From: Plakobranchus ocellatus
Taxonomy: Eukaryota; Mollusca; Gastropoda; Plakobranchidae
Direction: 5' to 3'
Length of the DNA stretch: 27,232 bases
Assembly: GCA_019648995.1 (NCBI GenBank)
Contig: BLXT01001839.1
Location: 1-27,232 of the forward strand
A model generated the notes under the pieces. It was not told where the DNA came from and ran no database searches. It saw nothing but the letters and a program-made list of their open reading frames with translations. Of the stretch, positions 1 through 10,640 are shown one piece after another (position 1 is the first letter of the stretch; every line of letters begins with the position of its first letter). The position numbers and the translations under genes were made by a program.

Positions 1-300
1 GATTTGCTTTGCAATTATACTTGTAGTGGCTTGCGATCCTTCCACAAGAGCAGTGCCCTTACTGGGCGGGTTGCCTCGGCAATTTGCTCGACGCAGTGAA
101 GAGTCGACCAGTTCCAAAACTATTTTGGCTGCTCTCCTCTTCATCCCTCAGCTGCTTACCCTGAGTTCACGTGTCCCTGATCGGGGGGCTAAGTGGGTAT
201 TCGACCTTGCCCAAGGGTCTCCCACAGGCTAGCGGAGGGAAGGAGACACCTTACTTCTCCTGTTTATAGGGTAGGGTTTTATCCCTATGTCTCCTATACC
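1..300. repeat. GC-richer unidentified repeat-like block
   Basis: The first 300 bases are clearly richer in G+C than the AT-rich surroundings and have the texture of an interspersed repeat, with short C/G-rich words such as CTTACTGGGCGGGTTGCC and CCTTGCCCAAGGGTCTCCC. A short open frame (26-232) crosses it but has no recognisable domain and lacks a clear start context. I could not assign it to a repeat family. The element probably begins outside the window, so its left end is unknown. Confidence 0.3.
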
Positions 301-310
301 GCTACCCTCT

Positions 311-451
311 GGCATCCCTACTTATTCAATATATGGCATTATTGTTTGTGTTTTATACTATAGATATTCTTATGACCCTCTTGTGAAAGGGTTGGCATCC
401 CTACTTATTCAATATATGGCATTATTGTTTGTGTTTTATACTATAGATATT
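311..451. repeat. Direct duplication, two identical 58-bp copies
   Basis: The 58 bases at 311-368, starting GGCATCCCTACTTATTCAAT, recur without visible change at 394-451. The repeat period is 83 bp. The spacer (369-393) contains ACCCTCTTG, which echoes the ACCCTCTG just before copy 1, so the duplicated unit may originally have been about 70-83 bp. It lies just upstream of the SLX4 SAP exon. Exact identity points to a recent duplication or an assembly artefact. Confidence 0.85.
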
Positions 452-595
452 TATATTACTGTAATGTTTGAAATCTTTGAAGCTAAAAGAAAATAATAAT
501 AAAAGAAATCATCGCAGAAGATGCTATTTATTGAATTTTTTTCATTTTTCCTCACGGAACTCAATTTTTTTTCTCTTGCCAAAAAAAACCCCCAG

Positions 596-683
596 AAAGC
601 TGTGCAGAAAATTGGTGTGAAACCATTGGCCAAAAAGAGAAATATACAACTGTTGAAGGAAGTTTACCATCAAACCCATCAAT
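596..683 (+). CDS. SLX4: SLX4 exon, SAP-like segment
   Basis: 88 bp, ending in phase 1 before donor AT|GTAAGC. The acceptor is CCCCCAG at 589-595, with a T-rich tract farther upstream interrupted by an A-run. It encodes 29 codons beginning KAVQKIGVKPLAKKRN and ending in EVYHQTHQ, which lines up with the second half of the human SLX4 SAP motif, ending KEIFQYTHQ. The first half of the SAP helix pair (human VLKKEL) is not seen in 1-595, so the preceding exon must lie outside the window. Confidence 0.8.
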
Positions 684-3498
684 GTAAGCCTCTATTTTGA
701 TTTGGAATAATTTTGTTTTTCTTTTGCTTACGTTAGTTTTTCCTCACAAATGACCAACTGTAGCTTAAAAAATAGAGCTGTTGGTGGTGCAATAATTAGC
801 AGGGATCTTCAAACCTGGGTTTGAACTGACTTAGGAAGAGCCCGGAAGTTTGAAACAGCCATGTTGCTAATGGAATCTTCCTCCTGTGCAGGAGTTCAGT
901 TTATTTTAATTGCTTTTATTCATAACAAAAGTAAATGTGTTTGAATTATTATTATCACATTAATTGACCATCATACATTAGCTAGTCTGTAATGAATAGA
1001 ACTCCAGGTTAGAGAGATATCCAGCTTAAATGGTAAAGTGATAAGAGCACTAATAGATTTTCTTGTTATATTTTTCTACTTACTGGAGAACATAAGACTA
1101 CCATTTAACAATAAGGTGAATAAGTGCACTTCAAATTGGGCATGAAGATATTTCTTTACAACTGCTTATTTGAAAATCTTGATGTATTTGATATATTAAG
1201 AAATATCAGCCTCATCCTTAATTGTAATTTTTTTAAACTTCTGGCTTTAAACCTGTTTTAACCCTTTTGCGTTTATACCGGCTCAACCCGGCCAAAAAAC
1301 AGGCAAGGCCTTAGGTTTATCCCGGCCCAACCCGGCCCAAGCCAAAGGCCTCGTTACCATTCAAGCCGGCCCAAACCGGCCGTGCAAAAATAGTTGAACA
1401 TACCCCTTTTATTTTTAGATTTGTTGGGAAACACGTTTAATTTCGGTTCTAAAAATGGATGTCAACGTCATCTAGAGATATTTTGGGATATGTTCAAGCA
1501 AGCTTTTTGGGGTTTCCACATTATCGAACATGGAACAAAGAGGAGAAAAGGTGAAGCATGTTTGGCTTTTCACTCGCATGAGGTCACTCGTTACCGCCTG
1601 TCGCTCTACATCATACTCCGCATTCCTTTTACATTCATCGTTTGAGTGAAATCTTTTATTGAATTTACCATAATTAATAATTATTATCTTTTCATCACGG
1701 AAGATCAGAATAGCAACACTGAGCTTGCCTATGAGACAGATGTAGAGCATAAACGATGACGAAGAAGTAATATTGTAGAAACTAGATTCTAGATCTAGAT
1801 CTAGATTAGATCTAGATCTAAGGTCTTGATTCTACTCTAGCAATTGGTATATCAAGACGGACAGACATGTGACAAAGCAGAGAACGGCATGGTTGAACTG
1901 ATTATCTAAAATTTTAACATCGGTCTAATGTATACCTAGACCTAAATTTAGACTTAGATCTTCAATACAAATAATGAGGACAATAGTAACTTATGACGGA
2001 AATCGTCTCATCTCGGGCTCAATTCTAGAGCTAATATGGAATAGTTCTCGTAGATATTTGTTCGCTAAAGATAAAATCTGGACTAAACCTCAGTATGATT
2101 AGCCCTGAAACGACCAGACTTCACTTTATAACTATTGATTGAGGCCCACTCGGAGTCTGACATAATTTTTTTCCGTGTAACTGAAGTGGAAACTGAATTG
2201 ATTTTGCTGGTGCTTGTAAACAACACCACTGACCAGGCTGTGCACTAAGAAAATACAGTGCCTATAAAAATACAGTTAATAGCTTATGTTTGCTTTTTTG
2301 AAGTTTTTAAAAATTTATTAAATAGGCTTATAGATCCAGGCTTTTGGCACTCAACTTTTGCTGTTTTTTTAGAGTGTAAAATAAATGTTGTCAACTGTTT
2401 CTTCACATTAAAATGGAATATATCAATAGAAAAACGCACAAAATAATTTTTCAAATTTAATTCAACAAATTACATGCAAAGTACATCCATTTTACATTCA
2501 TCTTTGAAAATTTCAAAGGAAATGAAGCAAAAACAATGATTTTATTGGCCTTTTCCTGAGGCATCCAACTTAGTCTCCCCAAAACCCAAAATAATGTAAA
2601 CAAACCAGGGATTACTTGTTGGCAGGAAGCTGAACCCTAGAAACAAAATGGCTGCCATATTATTATAAACCTTAAAGGGTTAAACATTGTAAAATAATCT
2701 TTCATTCTTTAGTACTTTGCCTTTCAGTTCTACATAAAATTCAAAATAGGTGTTAGACAATACAAGATTACCATAGAAACTGTCAGGAAAATGTACTTTT
2801 TGACAATTTTGATATTTTTTTTTTCCATGTAAAAAATTCAATCATTTATCAACCTTGTCGTTGAATGGCTATTTTCACAAAAATGAAAGATTGTGAATAC
2901 AAGATTGCAATGACAATACTGCAGCAGCATATACACTTTCATCACAGTAATCTGTCATGTTTTTTTTCACTCTCTTTGTTTTTAATAGATGAAACTGACA
3001 GCGACTATGAACCAACCCCTAAAAAATGCCCCAGGGTAGACACTTTGTGTGAGGAAAGAACAAATGCTTGCAGATTGGGAGGGGCAATCTCAGGGAAAAT
3101 TGATGAAAAACAACGGATAACAACATTAAATGGGACATCTCAGTCCAGTGGCTCTGCTGCAAGCTCTGTGTGTTTTGCCAAAGCAAAGAGTGCTGCCCTC
3201 AAGAGTGGGGATAAAGTTGATGATGGTGATGATGTTGATGATGCTGATGTACCCCAGTCACAGGATTCCTCAAGCAGGTGAGAGCTTAATATCATATCAT
3301 TAGCGCCAGGTAAAGGAAAGAAGAATCTGCATTTATCTGAATCCTTTAAGAAAGAATCTCCATCTGAATCCTGTGGGTTGTTTACAATCACTGTCCAGTC
3401 TGGATTGAAATTGATTGAAAGCAGACCCATCTTACACCCTCTTCCTCTCTCTCTTCTTTCTATCTCTCTCTTTCTCTCTCCCTTGTTCTCTCTCTCTC

Positions 3499-3539
<41 letters not shown>

Positions 3540-3546
3540 CTCTCTC

Positions 3547-3606
<60 letters not shown>

Positions 3607-5299
3607 TTTTTCACATTCCAATCATTCCCCCTTGCTCCTCCCAATGGTCGTTGAAATTTGCACAGTATTTTGTTATACAATGGTTTTTTTTTTTCCAGAA
3701 TTCAACAATTTATCTCAGAGCTTCTAACTACTTTTGATTTCAGTAACTAAAAATTATGGTTATAAAAAGAGTGTTATGGTACAAAGCTTTCTCTTGGGAG
3801 CAAAACTTAAAAAAAAAAAAAAGCTTCATTGTTGGTAAATCAATGATTTAGGGCACATTTGGATAACCAAATTTTTCTTCTGGTTTTAATTTTATTTTCT
3901 AGTGAAGGACCAGATCTACCAGAAGAAAGCATTCTGCAAGGATGGCCAGAGGAAGAACTGGCTTCCCCACAAATGCTGGTAAGATTTTGAAAATTAAAAA
4001 AAGATTGCATTATTTGGTTTCATTATATGACTCAGTCATAAAAGATTGTGTTAGTTATAAATTTCTTTTCAGTCTTAATGCTGGACCTTTTTTTTCCTAG
4101 AACTGAAATTTGCGCCCCTGATGTTTGCTCTGTCTCACTTTGCTTGCCAAAGGCTAATAAATTTAGAGCAATCTACAGAGATTAAAATATTTGGCTTTAG
4201 CATATAATTATTGTTTTATTTAAAATTGGGGGCACCCAGTTACCCCCGACGTATGGATACGACAATAAAAGACCTCATACGGATAGGCTTAACCTGTTGT
4301 TTTTCTTCTTTGTCAAAAAAAAAAAAAAAAAAATGTTGTTTGGCTTATATTTTTCCTCTCAGACCCAAACGTCAGAGGAGATTTTGGTGAACAAGTTTTT
4401 ACAGTTTGTTCATTCAAATGTCGACATCCATGAGGATATACTTTTGTATAAAGTAAGTGTTTCTTCATTATAATACATTTAAAAAAAAAATGTTGACATG
4501 TTTTTTCACCTAGAATAAAGGCTGCTTTAACAGAACTCAGGCTCACTCATTCCATTTTCTCTTTCAGCCTCTTGAACTGGATGTGCTAAAAAAGAAGATA
4601 GTCGCTGCAGGTATAAAAATGTCAATGCCCAAGCTGATGGACATCTTAGATGAAAGGGTATGGTTGATAATCTGAATGTTGTGTGGTTGAAATTTAAAAC
4701 AAATTTTTTTTTTCATATCAGTAATATAAAGATAGTATACCTTGACTGAATCCATTTAGTATAAATTTGAAGAGTCTGGGAATTGCTGCTAGCTTCAATA
4801 TCAACATTCTGTATAAATACACAAGTATGATGAGGCCCCAATTTTTTTTCCATTAGTCAAAGTTTTATATTGAAATGCTTTTTGGGCATTTCTTAAATAT
4901 TAAATATTTGGTCTGCTTGCTAGGCTTGTATGTTGTCTTGAAACTGTTTTTTGCTAATTTTTTCATTTATTTGATTATTTTTTGTCTTTAATTAATGAAA
5001 TCCTTTTCTGCAGACGTTCTACACCATTTTTCAATTCTACACCCAGTACCAGGTAACACATTTTCTTAGGGAAGGTCTACTTGTAACTTAAAAAAAAAAA
5101 TTTGAAAGAAATTGATGTGAAAAAAAATTAAAATCTTAATTGGGCTGTATTGGATTTGTATACTCAAGATCTTAATTAACTCTTCATTACATTTTTTTTA
5201 TTACAGTGCATTACATTCACAATGAAGAATATGTCCACTAGGAACAACAGGCACCAAAGGCAACCCAAGAAGAAAGTTTCTACTCAGCCGAAGCCATAA
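596..5299 (+). CDS. SLX4: SLX4, 3' end of gene (SAP-like region to stop codon)
   Basis: Multi-exon 3' part of SLX4, the nuclear scaffold that activates the SLX1 nuclease in Holliday-junction and crosslink repair. Exons: 596-683, 2989-3277, 3903-3978, 4363-4452, 4568-4657, 5207-5299, plus a possible cassette at 5014-5052. All junctions are GT-AG and the phases join without a frameshift. The order matches SLX4. First comes a SAP-like stretch (IGVKPLAKKRNIQLLKEVYH, cf. human FGVRPLPKRQMVLKLKEIF). An acidic Ser/Asp linker follows, then the conserved C-terminal domain (KFLQFVHSN, ILLYKPLELDVLKKKI, LMDILDER, CITFT) and a basic tail rich in K, R and Q. The C-terminal domain binds the SLX1 RING domain. 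The stop is TAA at 5297-5299. The gene start is off the left edge, so this is partial. Identification rests on recalled similarity to human SLX4 over the whole C-terminal domain. The left block itself shows no disrupting mutation. Confidence 0.88.
1276..1385. repeat. Subterminal CCGGCYCAA short repeats
   Basis: At least four loose copies of a CCGGCYCAA-like word (CCGGCTCAACCCGGCC, CCGGCCCAACCCGGCCCAA, CCGGCCCAAACCGGCC) occur within about 110 bp, just inside the left end of the TTAA-flanked element. They form a sharp GC peak in AT-rich DNA. Short repeats next to the terminal repeat are common in piggyBac-type ends and can be transposase binding sites; that role here is inference. Confidence 0.65.
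1787..1821. repeat. TCTAGATC palindromic array
   Basis: A run of overlapping AGATCT/TCTAGA units, broken once by a single TTA, makes a nearly self-complementary tract inside the TTAA-flanked element. The same word recurs singly elsewhere in the window (for example near 6551, 14103, 14284, 15068 and 17312). Confidence 0.75.
2989..3277 (+). CDS. SLX4: SLX4 exon, acidic/Ser-rich linker
   Basis: 289 bp between acceptor TTTTTAATAG and donor AGCAG|GTGAGA, entering in phase 1 and leaving in phase 2. It starts YETDSDYEPTPKKCPR, which continues the SAP exon the way human SLX4 continues THQTLDSDSEDES. It ends in an Asp-rich, then Ser-rich stretch (KVDDGDDVDDADVPQSQDS). The low-complexity linker between SAP and the C-terminal domain is expected to be disordered in this family. 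Confidence 0.82.
3429..3610. repeat. Compound microsatellite (CT)n then (CTTT)n
   Basis: A pyrimidine tract of about 180 bp made of interrupted CT repeats (about 3440-3577) followed by seven or more CTTT units (about 3577-3608), within the SLX4 intron between 3277 and 3903. It produces long spurious open frames of Ser/Leu or Arg/Glu repeats on both strands, which should not be annotated as genes. Confidence 0.95.
3903..3978 (+). CDS. SLX4: SLX4 exon before the C-terminal domain
   Basis: 76 bp, acceptor TTTATTTTCTAG, donor ATGCTG|GTAAGA, phase 2 in and phase 0 out. It encodes an acidic peptide containing GPDLPEESILQGWPEEELAS, equivalent in position to the acidic stretch just ahead of the human C-terminal domain. 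The sequence is not itself conserved. The exon is supported by both splice sites and by phase continuity. Confidence 0.75.
4363..4452 (+). CDS. SLX4: SLX4 exon, first half of SLX1-binding C-terminal domain
   Basis: 90 bp, phase 0 to 0, acceptor TTTTTCCTCTCAG, donor TATAAA|GTAAGT. It encodes EILVNKFLQFVHSNVDIHED then ILLYK, aligning with human ALRCYIRSKPALYQKVLLYQ, the first helix and loop of the conserved C-terminal domain that docks on SLX1. Confidence 0.88.
4568..4657 (+). CDS. SLX4: SLX4 exon, second half of SLX1-binding C-terminal domain
   Basis: 90 bp, phase 0 to 0, acceptor CTTTCAG, donor AAAGG|GTATGG. It encodes PLELDVLKKKIVAAGIKMSM followed by PKLMDILDER, aligning with human PFELRELQAELRQNGLRVSS then RRLLDFLDTH. 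The exon ends exactly where the human protein continues into CITFT. Confidence 0.88.
5014..5052 (+). CDS. Possible 39-nt cassette exon in SLX4 C-terminal domain
   Basis: 39 bp, acceptor CCTTTTCTGCAG, donor ACCAG|GTAACA, phase 0 to 0, no stop. It would insert TFYTIFQFYTQYQ (13 residues) between LMDILDER and CITFT. Human SLX4 has no residues there, so the canonical transcript should skip it. Its good splice sites and frame-neutral length make an alternative exon possible, but chance is not excluded without transcripts. Confidence 0.35.
5207..5299 (+). CDS. SLX4: SLX4 last coding exon and stop
   Basis: Acceptor TTTTTTTATTACAG. Coding begins CITFTMKN and ends in a basic tail (HQRQPKKKVSTQPKP), then TAA at 5297-5299. 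Human SLX4 ends CITFT plus a similarly basic tail (RRRQPRGKKKVERN). The Cys codon at 5207-5209 corresponds to human C1805, a residue reported as needed for SLX1 binding. The basic tail resembles a nuclear localisation segment. Confidence 0.87.
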   Translation, partial: CITFTMKNMSTRNNRHQRQPKKKVSTQPKP

Positions 5300-7260
5300 A
5301 TAAGTCATGCGGTCTCGGAAGTAATATTTCTTGATCAAACTTTGATTAAATCAGGTTTTTGTGTAGCGTTACCACAAAATAGTTCATTTACAGTTTTGCT
5401 CTATTGACCTCAAATGAAAAGCATAAACCAGAGGGGTGAAATCTACTCTCTTCTTTACGTAAAGAACTCTCTATAGTCATGCTTTAGACTTTCTGTTCAA
5501 ATAACCCTTGAACGTTTTACTTCTTCACTTATAAACTTGTGATCTGAACACAGTGAGGTAATCCAGCAATATGGCTTATTTTGTGTGGTTGCTACACATT
5601 TTGTAGTATCAATGTTGATGCATTGTGCTGTCAGTTTGATTTTAAAATTGTAGCATGCTGACTGTTTCTGATAATTGTACATATTTAAGCATTTATTTCT
5701 TCTTTCTTTTAGAATGGTTAATTACACATACTTTTATGTAGGCCCTATGTGCTTTAGTGTTCGTGGACATGCACAAATGAATGACTTTTCATATTGCAAG
5801 TGTAGGTACAAAAGCTTATAAAAATTAATGTAAGCAATGAGATGTGAGTAAGTTTACAGGTTGCGTAAACGTGTGACGGCCCAGGAAAACCCAGACAAAG
5901 AGGCAAAAGCAAACGTCTCTAAATCTAGTAAGAACTCATTTCTCTCACTTCCAATTTTTTTTCTTATTTATGGTTCAAAATTGGCCATAACTTTTGCAGT
6001 AATTAAGATAGAACAAAAATTCAAAAAGCAATAAAACCAGCTTTAAAAGACCATTCAAATGATATCAAAATCATCATATGTCAAAATGTCCTGGTTTTTC
6101 TATGCAAAATCACAAATGTCTCATGAACAAGTTTTAAGGAAAGCTTATATGCTTCTATGCTATATGTTTAAAAGAAACTTGAAGACTGGTGAATGAAGTA
6201 GAATTCATGATGTAGATTATGCTAATAAAAGATGGATTAGTGTTTGTTCAATGGGAGAAATATTGAGAAGGCTAGCTTGTGCCTGGCTAGGAATGAGCAT
6301 TCAAAAATAATAGCTGTAAAATCTAAATTAAACTGAATTTATTTTCTCTGCAGTATTTGAATATGATATGAATTTTTTTTTTTTTTAAACTAAGATACTC
6401 AAAAGCTGAAGTCAAACGTTAAGATTTTTTCTCTCTCTTTGAGATTATTCATTTCAAGAACCCCATTAAAGCCCATTCTGCCCACAACAATCAATAGAAA
6501 AATGACGGTGTAGATTCTTCAAACAAAGATATCTCTTGATGTACCAGGTAGATCTAGATCTAGCCCTGAAGCAAATGTTTGTCAGGTCTTTTAACATCCC
6601 ATATTTTCATATGAAGGTTAATATCGAATCATATATTTTTTTTTGTCTACTTTTTTGCCGATTAAATCATCTTTTACCTTGTTTAGTTCAAGTGCTGGTC
6701 TAGTGTCAAGTTGTGTGCACAATTTGTTCTTAACCCCTGAAACTTTTCATATGTTAAAGTAAATTTAGCGCAAGGCTCACCCTTCATCAATTTAATGTGC
6801 CTTTGAGCTTTGAAGAGAATGGAGGAAAATGAACTGTGCATATTTTTTTTAAAAAGTTTATTTATTTATGTACATTTTAGTGGCAATAAATAATAAGAAA
6901 TTGTAAATTTAACTGCTAAGTGCGTCAGGATTTGAAAAGACATCAAATTTTGAGAATGTATTACTGGAATATGAAAGTTCATGTTCATACGAATGAGAAG
7001 AGAGAACGTTAAAAAGATTAAGATAAATGTAGTACTAGAGTGTTTCAAGTTTGCAAATATTGTTTTGACAGGGACAGAAAGTATTTGAATGTAAAGCAAT
7101 ACAAGAATTTTTAACGTGCATTAAGATTTTTAGCCTTTCTTTGTTATTGGTGCTTGTTTCTAATATGTTTATTAAATTGTGTATATATATGGCATTTGTT
7201 TTTATTCAAAGTAAAGTTCACTTATTATATTATGTTACACTGGACAAATAAAGAAAAAAT
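5300..7260 (+). other. Probable SLX4 3' UTR and downstream DNA
   Basis: AT-rich sequence with no open frame of interest. AATAAA occurs at 6030-6035, 6224-6229 and 7247-7252. The copy at 6224 is followed by a GT-rich TAGTGTTTGTTC and is the best polyadenylation candidate by pattern. The real cleavage site cannot be chosen from sequence alone. Several long T or A runs (for example near 6370) are present. The minus-strand open frame at 6866-7099 looks like chance. Confidence 0.4.
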
Positions 7261-8343
7261 ATAGGAATGGTCCACAAAGAGTCAACGTCAGTCAAGGAAT
7301 TTATTTCAAGCTCTGTTGTTCACATGTACCTTTGATTTAAAGAGAAAAATGAGTACATGTACAATGTGTATACCTTTGCAATGGTATAAAAATTTTTGGT
7401 GTTTTTGAAATTAATGTTTAGAGGAGTTTTTCTTGTAAAGGTTTCACAAGACAGGAGGTCTTTGCTATCCATGGTGCTTGCTTAAGGCTAGTGCTGCACA
7501 GAATCAAACTCTGCATCTCGATTTTTTCTGTTAGTCTCTAATGAGAATAATGTGGCCTTGATTCTCTTTATATGCAAGGATGCCAGTTGTCGGCTTTAAA
7601 TCTGATTTCCCACTTTTTACCTTTTAATTATATAGGTATTGGATCTTTTTTTTTTTTTTATTAATTTTGTTCTGTTTTTTTTTTTTTTCTTAATGATTTT
7701 CTATCTAATTAATCGGCCGACCAATAAGTCTCCAGCTTTTATTTTCAGGAGCCACTGGCATCCCTATTAAATGGAAAGGAATTTACACACACACTTACAT
7801 AGCTATGAATTTCTATATTTAGTAAGCTTTTCCATTTGGGATATTTTTGTAGGTCATTATTTTTCCAGCAACCAATAAGAAAATCAGCTTTGTTGCTCCA
7901 AAAATTGGGCCTTTGTGATGTTTTAGTTTAGAGGACCTCAGGATTTTCCTAGATTTCCATCTTGACGTAGAATCACTGTAATGACTTCAAATACCATTGA
8001 CTCCCTGGGTCGTGGTCTTCAGCATTGTAGATAAGGGATATTGCAAACTGTCTCACTGAAACACTCATATATAAATGCATATTTAATTGACGCGAATGAA
8101 AATTTTGAAAAATTGTGATCTTCAGAGCCATTTGAAATACTGTCCCTTAGCAAAGGGACAGCTATTTATTTCAATTTTTTTTTTTGGAAAGAAGTGTGGG
8201 TGGAAGACTTATAAATCTCTCAGATTTTTGTCAAACTGTCAAAATAGTTTAATTTATGGAAATTTAAAGGCCTAAAAAAATTTCATGTAGAAATTTCTGA
8301 AAATTGTCAGCAAACCGTAAATTTGGGTCTAAAATTAAAAAAT

Positions 8344-8396
8344 CGTTTTGGCCGAGGGGGCTTTACCCCTGGTCCCGCCAGGACCGCGGCTCTTTT
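8344..8396. repeat. GC-rich hairpin block resembling a transposon fragment
   Basis: A local GC peak with self-complementary parts: GAGGGGGCTTTACCCCT can fold with a GGGG/CCCC stem, followed by GGTCCCGCCAGGACC with a GGTCC/GGACC stem. Similar runs (GGGGGCTTCGCCCCC style) are common inside invertebrate interspersed repeats. No element ends were identified, so family assignment is not attempted. Confidence 0.45.
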
Positions 8397-9233
8397 TTTC
8401 CTCAGACAGTTATATTATTATTTCAGTCCCCAGACCTAGTTATTGTATCCATGTTTGACAAATTAATGCACATGCTGATTTTTCTTTTCATTCAATCTTA
8501 AGTTAGCCTGAAGAAGCTTGCTAAGATGTTTAGAATTCACACGGCCAACTTTTGTTATAATTATACATTGAAATAAATATAGTAAAAGTAAACAACCATT
8601 AACTCAAACTTATAAAAACAAATGAAACAACACAGAGTATACATTGCATTTTGTAGACTAGCGATTTCAAACATATCAGGATTTGCCGACTACCAATTAC
8701 TACTGACCTGTTTTATGATTAATCATGAGGTAAATGTACACATACATGTATATGTAATTTTACACCAATAATATATTCAGAAATTATTACCTAAGAAATA
8801 CGATAAAAACCCAATAAAGCAGAATTAATTTGGCATTATTAAAAAAAAAAATTACTTGTTAAAAAAAAATTAACATAGAGTAGAAACATACAATAGGCCT
8901 ATAAGCAAATATCTAAGACAGAAAATGGAACCCTCATTGGAAGATGTGAGACAGAAATAAAAGAATGTATTGCTATGCAAAATCAAGATTCCTGAAAATG
9001 AAGACATTAGTCTCCTAACATCAGGTGTCATCTCAAATATCTCAAAACTCAATTTAATGACATTTTGTTCAGTTAATACTTTTGAATTATTGTGTAGTGT
9101 GAGACATGGATATTTAGGTCCCTGGAGAAGAAGTTGAAGGCATATGAAATATGGAGTTTTTGGATTGATAAAACAAGCTGGTTAGGAAATGACATGATAT
9201 TTGTGTTATGTGTAAGCCCATAAAAACCCCACT

Positions 9234-9323
9234 GAATGAACTCATTTTTAGAACATACTAAAAAAACAAAACCCAACCGAATGAACTCATTTTTAGAACA
9301 TACTAAAAAAAAAACCAAACCAA
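9234..9323. repeat. 45-bp tandem duplication
   Basis: GAATGAACTCATTTTTAGAA begins at 9234 and again at 9279. Both units continue through CATACTAAAAAAA and into an A/C-rich tail (ACAAAACCCAACC, ACCAAACCAAAACC). The copies are nearly identical, differing mainly in A-run length and the tail, so this is a simple two-copy tandem repeat. Confidence 0.85.
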
Positions 9324-10617
9324 AACCCAATCAGACCGGCCCTCTCCGTGCTGAGGGGAAAATATCAAAGGACAGATTAATGCACATGTCTGATTAATTA
9401 AAACCATTTACATCAATAGTAAATATCATGCCAAGTCACCTAGAGCCTACATAATAGACAACAAAAAGATGACATTAAAGAGGGAATATATAGAGTAAAG
9501 GTCAAAAGTATTTAAACAAAAGGAAAATAGCAGTTTGTACACACAAGAGAATGAAAATACACACACTAGACAAGTCACTAAGAGAGCAAATATTAACTGT
9601 CTATTCTCTAAAATAAAGCACAACACTACTTTTCGTAAGGATCCATGTCAGGGTCGAGGCAGAAAGAAAAAGATGAATCGGCATGCAAATTAAATTTAAG
9701 ATAAAGCAACCATTAAAAAGGAAAATGAAACATAAATCCACGACTGATTAATACTAGAACAAAGCAGAAAAGTTATCATCTATACACTGGAAGTAACGCG
9801 TGGTGCCCTAAGTAGCCAAAAAATTTTACAGTTATAGCTCTTGATACTCATTAACCAGCCATAATCTCTTATCGTCGATAATAAAAATGGAAATACATAA
9901 TATTTCACAAAGTGATATTAGTCACGAACAAAGTGAACTGAAATCCTTATAAATTTCTCCACAATATGTAACTTAAGATCAGCAAAATACGAGTAGAGCT
10001 AAAGCACCGGTGCGCACATAACGCACACTGCGATTTAGTAAGATACAGCTAACATCAGTTAGATTGTTCTCCTGCGGGACCACTCACGAACAAGTCCATA
10101 ACGACAAGTTAGTGCATCACTTTAACAATGAAGCGGGATTTATATACAACTTTTTCACTAACAATAAAAATCGATAAAGTTATTAATTGTAATTACTTGA
10201 AGTTGACATACTAAAGAAGTATTACAAAAGAAATAACCAAGTATTAAATGATTAATGAGATCAAGAAAATAAAACTTGATCGACAAAGGAGCAGCCTGTC
10301 TAAATTAAATGTGCATTTTAGACTGTGTCTTATATAGAGGCATAACCGTCTCATGCTCATGAGCAAGTTACCTCAAATTTAGACTTCCAAGAGAAAAAGT
10401 GAATACATTATAATAATATATGTTTAAAATTAAAACACTATAAGAAAAAAAAATGATTTTAATTAAAATACAACTTTACCTGCTCTTGTTGTTTCTCAAG
10501 AACTGTTTATATACTTTATTTTCACACTTCTTAAATGGTCATATAGTGACATATATATATATAAAAAAGCAAAGTGTACTTGTCAGGGTAAAGATACGTC
10601 TTGTCTCTGTGAGAGTT

Positions 10618-10640
10618 GTGGGCTGAATGAGCGAGCCCAC
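10618..10640. repeat. Perfect 7-bp inverted repeat with 9-base loop
   Basis: GTGGGCT at 10618-10624 and AGCCCAC at 10634-10640 are exact reverse complements in an otherwise AT-rich region. It is too short to imply a function. No T-tract or gene end is associated with it. Confidence 0.5.

Larger units (their letters stand above)
1258..2683. mobile_element. piggyBac-type element, TTAA-flanked, apparently non-autonomous
   Basis: TTAA occurs at 1258-1261 and 2680-2683. Immediately inside are imperfect inverted ends, CCCTTTTGCGTTTATA on the left and CCCTTTAAGGTTTATA on the right (reverse complement), matching at 13 of 16 positions. TTAA target duplication with CCC-starting ends is the hallmark of piggyBac-superfamily elements. 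The interior (about 1.42 kb) carries subterminal C/G-rich repeats near the left end and a TCTAGATC palindromic array in the middle. The open frames inside (1394-1645 +, 1472-1750 -, 2258-2446 +) are short and show no DDD transposase signature. It sits in the SLX4 intron between 683 and 2989. Inference: a MITE or internally deleted copy mobilised in trans. Confidence 0.7.

Noticed and set aside
1394-1750. Transposase in the TTAA-flanked element
   Set aside because: Frames on both strands are short and lack any piggyBac catalytic motif.
3378-3737. Long Ser/Leu and Arg/Glu open frames on both strands
   Set aside because: They are translations of the CT/CTTT microsatellite and have no gene structure.
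9234-9323. CRISPR-like repeat array
   Set aside because: There are only two adjacent copies with no spacers, in eukaryotic DNA; it is a simple tandem duplication.
10133-10150. TATA-box promoter on the minus strand
   Set aside because: The word TATATAAA is expected by chance in AT-rich DNA, and only very short frames follow it.
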